Shown one piece after another: positions 12,480 to 23,500 of a stretch of 64,000 bases of DNA. The translations under genes and the position numbers were made by a program. How positions within the stretch are numbered: position 1 is the stretch's first letter; every line of letters begins with the position of its first letter. Source of the stretch: Diploscapter coronatus. Its lineage: Eukaryota > Nematoda > Chromadorea > Rhabditida > Rhabditidae. The notes under the pieces are model-generated. The model saw only the letters and a program-made list of their open reading frames with translations, ran no database searches and was not told the origin of the DNA. The DNA lies in assembly GCA_964036155.1 (NCBI GenBank), contig OZ038423.1, forward strand, positions 45,523,249 through 45,587,248. The letters are read 5' to 3'.

Positions 12480-13690
12480 TAGGTTTAAGTCAATCCATGG
12501 GAAAATTTTTAAATTGTGAATTTAGAAGAACTTTTATTTAGATTTAGTAGGAAGTAGAATCCACTACTTTCACCCGAATTTGAAAAAATTAGTTAGAGCT
12601 TAGACTTAGCGATTCGAATTTAAGGGAGTTGAAATTCGGGAGAAATTTAGGACCAAGTCCCTTTGGGGACCGCGAATTTCCTTGCCGAGCTGTCGTCAAA
12701 TAATATAATCGAAATCGAACCGGCAGGCAAATGTATGGGGGGACTTAGGCGGGGACCGCTCTCAGATTGCTTAACTCGGTTGCACGGGCTTTTCCTCGGA
12801 GTGCTTTTTCCTCCTCAGTAGGGGAATTTCCTGTGCCGTGCTGCTTCCCTTTTAAGACCCCGAGAATGAGCCTATGTGCTAGCTAATTCTCACATACGAG
12901 TAGAATATGATGATGCGCTTAAATAGGTGCTCGATTTTCAACGAACTGCAAAATTCGCGCTCTGCGTTTCTAGCCAGGCCCAAAAGTTGTAGATCCGGCT
13001 AAGCCACGCCCCCACAAAGGGCCATGACAAATGTCGTCGTTTTACGGGAAGTCTTTATGGGCTTATATCTCGACCATTTTGCCCGATGTTAGATTTTCTA
13101 CCAGGGAAAATTGATTTGGTCTACCCCAAAATGGAAAGAGTGCGGGAATTCAAGAAGTCAAAACATACGGGCATGAGAAAATTGTTGCAGTATGAAAAAG
13201 GGGTTCTTCGAAGATGATTTTTAGAATAAAAGATGTAATTTTTCTAAGATATCAATAAATATTATGGCTTTCCGAAACAGAGCAAGGGAAATAATTGAGT
13301 TTTTCGCATCAACAAATATTGTGATGTTCTAAAATTGAACTGAATATGCGTAAATGAAAAAGTGGGTTGTCATTAGCATAGAGGATCTAAAAAAAGTGAC
13401 GCTGAATCACAAAATTCAGCTCAGGAATGAAGAGTCTGAACTTTTCTCACTTTTCTTGGAAAATCAGATTAATTTCTTAATGAGTTGAACAAACAAGATT
13501 AGTAGATTTGAGAATTTCGATTTAAGAAGTCGAATGAAAAGTTAGCTAATGGAAAACAATAGAGCGCGAATTTTTTGTTGATCGGAGAATAATTTGTGCC
13601 GAAGTTTTCAAGATCTCAGCAATGATAAGGTGTATCTTTCAGGCTTTTAGTGATATTTCAATAGCTTAGAAAAATGATATTCTAATGACT
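12480..13690. other. Intergenic, no gene seen
   Basis: This is upstream of the Kir channel start. The part around 12650-13150 is more GC-rich and contains a GGCTAAGCCACGCCC string of a kind I also see near 62750 and, less exactly, 20945. That suggests old repeat material. I see no open exon chain on either strand. Confidence 0.4.
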
Positions 13691-14140
13691 TTAATGTAAT
13701 AATAATATAGCCCTAGATATCATAATTGTAATACCATGTTCATGATCCATTAACAACGATCGTCCTTTCAGTCTTCCATTTGCCAATCTTTCGACTCTTT
13801 CCACGAAGTTTTGTGGCATCGACCCTACATTCACGAGGGATGGCCTTGGGGTGTATGTAGAGCCGTTTATTACGGGGGCGTAGATCACTATTTTCGGACG
13901 TGTAACTTAAATCAAGAAAAAATATCAAATGTGAATAAAGATATAAGTAAAATGTCATGATATGTCAAACTGATATCGATAAATACAAATTTATAGCTTT
14001 AGTGCTAAAATACACTAAAATTACTCACAAACAATAACTAAATGGGCGTTAGAGACGGAAAATTGCGCTAACGTAGGTATGTATGAATACAATTTTCCCA
14101 GCAGATTTTTAGTCAGGGATTGAAAATAAATTTGGAACAT
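13691..14140 (-). CDS. Tentative small two-exon gene of unknown function
   Basis: An ATG at 14140 opens a frame that stays open to a consensus GTGAGT donor (exon 14140-14029, MFQIYFQSLTKNLLGK...HLVIVF). It joins in phase to exon 13905-13691 through a TTTAAG acceptor. The second exon reads TRPKIVIYAPVINGSTYT and then a basic stretch, RLANGRLKGRSLL, to a stop at 13693-13691, about 108 residues in total. A donor-like GTATTA near 13734 could give a different, shorter C terminus. No signal peptide, membrane segment or family is recognised. Support is only the in-phase splice and non-random composition of the second exon. Confidence 0.4.
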
Positions 14141-16514
14141 AAAAATGAAAACAACTATTGAATTTACGCAAAATTTATGAAAAATATTGATTTATAAGTG
14201 GCGAATTATGTAATAGACACCGTGTAAATGTGTGCGTAAATTGGTTAATTCGACTAATTGAATTAGCGAACGGATATAAAAGAGATATTAGCTCAGATGT
14301 AGAGAATTTTCGCGGAATTCAATAATACATGAAAATTCAAGCTGATTAATTCTAAAGGCGGGCAGAGCCTTTGTTGTGAATGTTTAATTATCACATAAAA
14401 GCAGCATAAAGTATCAAAAGTTACCTAGGCTAGGACTAGTTTAAAAATCATAGGTGAGTAGTTATGAGACATGAGGCTTTTGAAGTAATTATAGCAGGAT
14501 TAAAATAGATTTTTATTCGTCCTAAGACAGAATAAATTCGAGTTAAACATATGCAAAAAATCTAGGTAAGTAGAAGAAGTTCTCAGATTTTTGGAGACTC
14601 GTATGAATTTTCCGAGATTATCCACCAAAACAGAATAAAAATTGATTTTTTCAAAGCGGAAAATGTTTTTGGCCAGCCGAAAATCATAGGTAAGTACGCT
14701 GTGAGACTTCCGCTGTTTTGTCAAGAGCCACATTTTGCATATGAACAGCTAGATTTTGCTCTGCAATAAAGGGCAGCAGTCTAGAGGTATAAGTGAAAAA
14801 TGACTAGGGAAATTTTTCGAAAATCGAAAATAAAAAAATCCTTTTGAAGGAGTTGGACAATCTATATGGGACAGAACTGCTTAAACCCCATCAAAACAAT
14901 CTAAAAATCTTGGAAGAACGACTAGGCAGTAGTCTTAAAAGGCGAATAATGCTGGCACACTGATCAATCCTTTTATACGTCATAAAAAAGATTCATCGAA
15001 AATATATATCACCATATATTTTTTAAAAAATCTGCAAAATAGTCATGTGTTATTTTTTATAGCATGTGAATAGTTTAGTTAAGCAACCTTTTCGAAACTT
15101 TGATAAGTTAATTATCTTAAATGTCAGAAGAAGTTTGAATCTTGAGAAAATCAGAAAAATGAAGATTTTGCATAAGTAGGCCAATTATGAATGCAGGAAA
15201 GCTCAAATGCAAGTCATAAACATAGAATAAGAGGTGAAATTACATAGACTTTTGGTTGACCTGAATCTAGATATGGGATCATTTTCAGCTATTCAGCATT
15301 TGAAAAACATCTGAAAGAATAAAAACATTGAAGACAATCCACGTACTTGAATAGGCTAACTAATGATAGGCATAAGATATGTTATGTGTCAAATCTCAAG
15401 TAAAGAACCATGTTAGGAAGTCGAAAGTGCAATTATGGACACTTAGATACGAGGCAGAAACGATTTTATTGCGTGGAATATATAAGTTTGCAGACACACA
15501 CGCTCCCGTTAATTATGATATCCTGATAAACTAATATATCTAAGTTTAAGCGAAAGGTCAATTTCAGCGGAATATTATCATCGACTAAATTTCATTTTCG
15601 GACGAAAATATATAGGTTCAGATCTTAAAATGATCTAGGAATTCGCGAAAATATATATGTCTATGAACAACATCATAATGTATTGGATACAAATGATCTA
15701 GACTCTGAAAAAACCATGCTTTATGAACATTTGTATGATGTAAGAAGGACTCCACGAAAATTCAAAAGTCCAAGAGTTGAGATATTTGAGCTTCCAATCT
15801 CGATGAGAAGCTATCTGGGGGATAATTCAATAATTCGAATAATCCAGCCTAGCACGCCGTAATTAAAATTTTTCTTTCCTGCGCCCAAAAAAATCGAGAT
15901 TTCAAAAATTCTAATGGAATCTCTGGGAGATTTCATATATCCCAACAACAATTGTCTTGAAAATCGACTTCAACTTAAAATTCCCCATTTCTTCTCGGAA
16001 TTTTATTGGATTATTATTGAAAAAAGTCTCCAACACAATAAAAGGCGTTTTCCCTTTGGGCTGAAGATTAAAATTAAGAAATGCATAAGGAATAAAATTC
16101 CTCACCAAAAGTAGGAAATTGAATTTTTTAAAGATATATAAATTTATTTACTTCGTTTTTTGAAAAATAAACAAATGTTTGGAGTTTAGAAAATTCCGAG
16201 AAAATGGAAACAGAAAGACAAGAAAAGCGAGAAATTGGCCCGATTCAGGATAAACCCTAAATATCTCACTTCCTCAGATTTTCCGGTACCGGCAACAATT
16301 ATGTCGAGAGAAAACTATTCAAGCATTTTCTTTACTCAAAATTTTTCAAATTATCGACGCCCACTTATCTTCCGCAAGATTTTGCAAGATATTTTGAAAC
16401 CCAGGAAAATTTAGGTTAAATAAATTTATTTAACTTTGGCAATGCATAAACAGGTATTGTGAGATCAACATCATTGTGTGTAAGTTTAGGTTTCTGATTC
16501 CTGATGGTTCAGTA
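14141..16514. other. Gene-poor intergenic stretch
   Basis: The sequence is AT-rich with no supported exon chain. The pair of mirrored ORFs at 15911-16114 on opposite strands is low-complexity. One perfect copy of the dispersed 19-bp motif, in reverse orientation, is at 15925-15943. Confidence 0.45.
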
Positions 16515-17705
16515 TTAAATTATCACTCTGGACATTGAATATAAAAAGCATGAAGTTACAAAAACTATATAAATCGACCATAATCCGAATAAAAGCCATG
16601 TAGCGGTACAGAAACTGAAATAAAATTATTTAATCATAAATTTTGGGCAGATTTGGTATCAAAATATTCGTAAATTTTTAGACATTATTATTTCGATGCT
16701 AAATTTGATACAAATGATATATTTTAACATAAGCTCAAAAATATAGGCAAACTTTTACCTAAAGACCCCTATAATATAGCAAAACCACGCCGAGTAGAAC
16801 ATAGCCGGCGTAATATGCCGCCAATTATGCATTCCGTTGTAAATGTACATCCAAATACCACACGCTATCCACATGGCAAAAGAGAATATCGAAATTATCA
16901 TGTAGTTCCTGAAACAATGGTATTGAAATAGTATCATATACCAATGAAACGGGAACATGCTCCAATGGATGGTACAATTTACCAAAATATGGTATCCTTT
17001 GCTATTAAAAATGGCACCACTCACCAATCGGTCTTAGGACTGAACCATATTGAAACGGGCAATTGGAAGAACCAGACTTGTAGGGCGAAGGCTACAATCC
17101 ACAAGACGTTGTCTGCCTGAATAGTTTAAATTTTAAATATTCTTTCTTTAAATTAAGCTTACATCCCATCTCCTTTCATCTTCCATATTCTTTCTAAGTA
17201 TTTTCCTTGATAAAATATAACTTGGTCGGGACGAATATGTACGCTTTCTAACGTCTATACCCGAGTCCTAAAATATTAAAATAATTTAAATAAAGAATAG
17301 CACTAATTAAGGTATAGTAATTTGTTATAATATAATTATTGATATAGAAAGAAAATGGTATTCCTTTACAAAATAAAGTAACACTGGAATTAATTTAAAT
17401 TTGATTTGTAAAAGACAATAAAAAATTAAATAAAGTAAGCTTTTCCGAGTTCACAAGATTGTCTTGAGCATGTAAGTTTTCTTTCGAATGTTTGCCGAGG
17501 CTCTAAACTCTTTCGACACAATTCTATTTCTTCACTTTCAAAACGAAATTTCGATTTTCAAACCCCGTGCGAGTTTTATTTGCTCTATGAGCATGATAAC
17601 TTTTTCAAATATTATAATTTTTAATTTAATTAAATGAATTACCCGACTATCCACAGTCTCGTGCGTATTATGGCGCTCACGATAATATTCAGAGTTCGGT
17701 GCCAT
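16515..17705 (-). CDS. Small four-helix membrane protein, family unknown
   Basis: Five exons splice in phase into about 169 residues: from the ATG at 17705 (MAPNSEYYRERHNTHETVDSR), then DSGIDVRKRTYSSRPSYI near 17250, a helix exon near 17070, exon 16910-16760, and a last exon near 16590 ending in SMSRVII with the stop at 16517-16515. The N-terminal 55 residues are hydrophilic and basic (cytosolic-type). Four hydrophobic segments follow: VLWIVAFALQVWFF, MIISIFSFAMWIACGIWMY, AMFYSAWFCYIIGVF and TWLLFGLWSIYIVFVTSCFL. The short loops rich in Trp and Tyr suggest a tetraspan-like topology. I cannot assign a family; it is not a claudin, since the GLW-C signature is missing. Confidence 0.7.
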
Positions 17706-20573
17706 TTTTTAAGTTCTGAAGAAGAATAAGATTATTAATAAATTCAAGCAAGAATTTTTGAAAAAGGTAAAAAAAATTGCCTGAAATCACCAAGAGTTGC
17801 TGATTTCCCAACCAACTGACTTGTTTACGCCGTCCGCACGCATTAAAACGAGCCGAAAACACGAATGTTTGAAGGGTGGAAATTTTACGAGAGGCCCTTT
17901 TCGAAATTTGACTCCCTTGAAAATTTTCTTTAAATCTAACAAAATAAAAAATATCGAATTGTAGGTGACATTATGGAGGTTAAAATTAATCTAAAATATT
18001 CGTAGTTAAATGAAAATTTGCGAAGTTTATTGAAGTTAAAGGAGAAACTTTCAGAGTTATTTTTTATTCTCGGGAAATTCGAGATGGGACAGAGAATTGT
18101 TTATGCGGGCCGAATCGATTCGTCAAGGGGGAAAGATTTCAGAGAAAAATAGAAATAGTATGGGATAGAGGTGCAGAAAAGTGGGGGCAAAAGGGAAGAA
18201 AGAGCGGGAAAAATGGGAAGAAAAGGGCAAAAGTTCTCCATTGGAGAACGAAAACGACTACTCTTTCGCATTTTCACTTCCTTATTGCTTGGTTATTGAT
18301 TTTGGTTTTAGATTTTTAAATTCATTCCTAGTTTTAGAATGTCATTATATTTGCCTTCGAAATTTTTTACTTTATTGATTTAGTTTTAAATTTCATTTTT
18401 GGCTAAATAAAATGTAATATCTGTTTCTTTTAATGCCTATCTTATTGATTCTTATAAGATATATTTTTATAAGTATAGTCATCATACGAAATTTTACACG
18501 GAACTAAATTATTAATTGGACTTAATGCCTGTGCTTTATTCCTGCTAAAAATTTGTTACGAAATTTTTATTAGAATATGATATTTATTTGATGCAGTTCT
18601 ATATCGATTTTTGATACATATTTTGTCAGCATTTAAAAACGTGCGAAAACACCTAAATTCAGAATTTCGTAAGAGTGAAACGGCCTATCTGAAGGTCATT
18701 TAAAAATCTAATCACGCCTGATTATCAAATTATCAATGTCTTATATAATCCGGGTTATTTATCATTGTGCTGCTTTTATCATAGTAAACAAGTTGGCAAG
18801 TTGTCATTTACACTTCTTATTTTTAACGTAAACCGATAGAAATAGGATGGTATTTTATAGATTGCGCCCTATCATGACCGGAAACTAGCATTATCAACAA
18901 ATTTGTCGAAATTTTGCAGCGCTAAAATTAAAATCCTCCCACTAAAATACACACAATCGCAAATATCAAGTATTGTGTTATTAAGCAGGTGTAAAAATTG
19001 AGTTGGGCTTAAATTTTCTTCTTACCTAATTTCTAAATTTGAACTCGTACGCATTTTTTGACTTCATGAGCCAAAATGGTCTTATTTTAGATCTAAGTGA
19101 ATTTTTAGGATATTTTAATAATTTTAGTAACATAATCATTCTTAGGTCAAGTTTAAATTATTTTAATGATATTTTAAGATGCATGATAATCTTGACTCAA
19201 TTTTACCAAACTTAGTTCCTTTCTCTCGGGCCTATTTAGGCCTTATTGATTGAATCATAGAATGTTCTTATCAAAGTCAGAAAACTTTACGAGTTATCAG
19301 TCAGCTATATCATGAATCACTTTTGGCAAAATTCAAAATTGGTTTGATCAAATTTGCGAATTTCATAATTCCTCTCTAAATTCATATCTAAACTAGACGC
19401 ATTTTTCTTCGGAAAATCAATTTCCCAGGTCGGTGATTTTCAAACGCCACTTTTCGCACATTTCGCTTGATACTTTACAAATATTTGGGGGGTCTTTTCA
19501 CAAAGAATTGGTGATCTATAAGATTTGACTTTTAAGACAACTTTTCTTCAAAGATTTGAAAAACTTCGATATTTTTCGGAATCAAGAAGACGAATGTCGG
19601 GATTTGTTCTTTCTTCCTCTGTGTCTTTTCTCGTTATATTTTCAGATAAATTCCATCGGTCAGAGTCCAGAGAGAAAGAGTGAGAAAATCGTCGCGATCA
19701 GACGCAAAAATCGATACGCAATCGCGATGATTTTGTACGCCCTCTGCGTCCCTGTCCCTTCCCCTCTCCATTTCTTTCGGCTAGGTCAGCGCCGTACACT
19801 TACACCGCCCAGCTACGGGGTCTTTTCCGGTCCGGAAATTTCAAAAATCATTGGAGTTTTCCAAATTTGATGTACTTTTAGCAACGGTAGGGTCTAAATA
19901 TCGAAGACCTGCTGATTTTCATATCTTTAATGCTTGAAGATAAAAGGGATGTCAGGACTATTCTAGGATATATCTTCTATTTTAAAAATGTTCCCTCCAT
20001 CTACTCTTCATTTCCCAGAATTTTATTTCCCCCCGTATTGCAATTGACGGAAAGAGGAGCGTATAGTGAATTTCTAGTCCAGAGAGAATAATCTTGAAAT
20101 TTAAGACTCGTTTTAACATTGATTTTCAGAGTTTATTTGATTAACCATAATATTTTATGAAAATTGACGCTATCCTTTCTTTAAATTTATATCTATTTTC
20201 TTTCAACTAGGATATGAAGTCATAGTGTATTTTATAAGTACATATATCTTCTGAGACTAAGATAATCTTATCCCATATTATTTAAATTTAATCCATCTTA
20301 TCTTTAATACGCGTTTATTTTAAATCGATTAATTAGACACTTTAGCTAAAGTTCTCAGAGTTCTATCGATTTTAGTGCACTTTTGCAAGCCACCTGACAT
20401 ATTTTTGAACATTTGAAAACTCTATCTTTTTGTTCGCCAATATTTCGACTTTCAATATCAAAAAATTAATTAATTTTCAGGTATTCTAAACAGCTATTGG
20501 GTTATGAAACTTATGTGAAGTGGTAATAAAGTGAAACCCGAAATTCAAGTCAATCCCAACAACTTCGGAAGTT
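17706..20573. other. Divergent intergenic region
   Basis: This separates the minus-strand four-helix gene from the plus-strand MAPKK gene, so it should hold both promoters. I see no exon chain. The ORFs at 18181 and 19556 on the plus strand lack splice or domain support. Confidence 0.45.
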
Positions 20574-23500
20574 ATGACAACTCAGGTGCCGAGCTCAAGC
20601 ACAATGCCCACTCGTAAGTTTGTTTGTTTGTTTTTTTTTTTAATTTTTATTTTCACTTTTTAAATTTATTACTTGGCTTTTTCGATTTAGGATAAAATTA
20701 GCATTCAGAGAAAAGAAAAGCGCTTTGACGCAAGTTTATTCTTTTTCGCAAAGTCTGTTACCTAGAGTCCCCAAGCTCCGCCCTCTGCAAAAGTGCGTTT
20801 TTGGTAGAAGCGTCGAAGTTTGAAATTTGGGAAGGGAGTACCCTTCAAACCCCGAATATTTAAGAGAAAAACTCTGACCTAGATCGACAATAAACCTGAT
20901 AAGATGGTCCTGTACGCAAAAATCAAGACAAAGTAATCGCACACAACCACGCCCAAGCAATATTTTGTTTGCGAAAACGTTTTAATTTTAGATGATGGAT
21001 TTTTGCGATTTTTTTATCGAGAATTTTTTATTTTTTTCTTCACAAAAATCTTATTTACGAGCCCAATTTACTTTTCTGTTAAAAAATTTACTCTAAAACG
21101 CGCTTTGATATATCCGTTTGGAGAACCTACTGCTATTTTTTTAACAATATGAAGGTGAATTATCTTGCTAATCCCCATACCTTAAATATATCTACTCTAG
21201 TCTAGAACTTAGATTTGTAAGAAAAATGAGATTTTTCTATTCTATTCTAAGAAACAAATCTTTTTTAGAATTAAATCTATTCCCCAACAGAGCTGAGACG
21301 AAGTTTCGACTTCGACTTCGACTTCGAATTTGAAAATTTCAACTTCGTCTCAGCTCTGTTCCCCAAAATAAAACTGTCCATTTTCTGATAAGGGCTCATG
21401 AAAATATGTTGTGTGCTTCTTTTGAGACTGGAAAACTAGTAATTTCGATTTTAATTAGAACCTCAACGCTACATTTTGCCTAAAGCAAGGGGTTTCACCT
21501 GTCTCGACTAAAAACCATCTAGAAACCGACAGAGATAAAGAAAATGGAAAATAATGCCTGTGAAATTTTAAGACATTCGCAAAATTGATTTCAGGCAAAC
21601 CTAGGAACTTTTAGTTAGAAGGAAAAACTATAGGGAAGGAGGTACGCAAATAGAGTTTTTGTAAGGAAGCTGATTCATAGGGAGTACGCAAGAAGACTTA
21701 GATAGAATAGTTTGGCTTATGAGCAGGGATGTTCGTGGTTCGGTTTGAAAAAGTCTTAATTGAAAATTTCACTTTTCCTTAAAAATTTGACTTACAGATA
21801 GTAATTTAGTATAGGTTAGTCTGCGGCGAGCTAATTATGCTCCTATATAACCCTAGACGATAGAAAATGTTGATTTTTGACATCAAAATAGGTAGGAAAC
21901 ATTTTGAAAATTCGGTTCGGTTCGATACGGTTTACGAAAAAATTTAACCGCGAACATCTCGGCCTCTATGTTGAGGGGTACGCTCGGATGACTTGGCTTA
22001 AGCCCTGCCTAGGGCTGATTGCGGAATCGAAATTTTAAACCTAGGATTGAGTAATAGATCTTAGGATTAAATTATCCGAAAGATGAGAGAAAACTTTAGT
22101 TTTTCATTGCAGCGTCGCTTTGCGCATTTTTCAATTCCCTCTCCTCATTATCCATTTCTGCATTTCTGTGCATTTGGCCTAGCACTCATCAGGAATCGTT
22201 AATAGCCACGGGTTATTTTCGTGTTTTCCTCGAGTTTTTCACATCGATTATTTGATCCTTTCCAATCTTAATTTTAGATTTTTTCGGGATTTTTTAATCT
22301 ATTTTATCATCCAACGAGTTCATTAAAGTTTTCTAAATTTCATTCTCGAAATTCAAACTTACTCCCATTTTTTACCAGTAATAGTATGAGAAATGTGTGT
22401 ATGCTAATTTTTAAATTCCAAAAACTTATTGGATAACTTAATACACGAAAGAATTCCTACATATTTTGCAAATCCTACAATTAGCATAAGGGATTGTAGT
22501 CTTAGATATAATTTTAGAGAGTACTTTAATATTTTGTACTCTAGATCGTGCTAAATTTAGAACAGCAATTTCGCTGCACGCTTTTTACGGACCGCGCCCA
22601 TTTGCTTTGATCCGCATTTTAATGTAATTTTCTATGAATTTCTTGCTTCGAGACCGGGAGGCTGTTTTTGTGTCGTTTTTCTCATTGAGGGGCACCCCGC
22701 TGGACGCACACACTATTTCCGGAGAATTTCCTTCTTTTCCCCCGAAATTCCACAATATTTCTCCTTTTCTGCTTCTTTTTTCTTATTTTACATACTATTT
22801 CTCCCTTTCTTATGCTTTTTCTCTCTATTTTAAATGATATTTCTTTATCTTGCGCTTCTCTACCGCAGTTGCACATCGATTCAGACTCTTTTTCTCTTTC
22901 CATATAAGGGCCTCCCCCTTACATGCAAAGCTAGAGAGCTTCTGCTGTGTTATAGCCAAAAACATTCACTTTCCATATATATATATTCGTTTTTTTCAGA
23001 ATTCTTGAAATCTTTTTGCCTTTCAGCTAGCGAAGATATAGAATCTTACGTAACATGTCTGAGTTTTAATTCATTTTCTTCTTTACCTTAAGAAATTTCA
23101 GTATGTTTTTCTATCGCTATATTTCTGGTCAGAGATAGAGGAGTAATATTGAGATTCTGCGTTAAGGAATGCTGATTTTATCATACGACTGCACTATTAT
23201 TTCAGCATGCTATTAATATAATTTAATTTTTAATTTTATATTTTAGCCACGACGCGCCGTAACCGACCAATGGGTTCGCTTATAATGCCACCACCTGAAG
23301 ATACACCCACTATGAATTTGGATGATAAATGCAAAATTAAGTAGGGTTTTTTAAAATTTTAATTAAAATGCGTCTTAGAAACCGTTTATATATACTTCGA
23401 CAGAAGAACCATCCTAATAAGACTAATTTCATGTGCTACTTAAGATGCGGAATGATACTAGGATGCATCTTTAAAGCATAAGTAGTTTTTAGAAGTAGTA

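Noticed and set aside
22634..22903. Overlapping ORFs on both strands of 60-80 codons
   Set aside because: Pyrimidine-rich low-complexity DNA in the first MAPKK intron; mirrored ORFs are composition artefacts.
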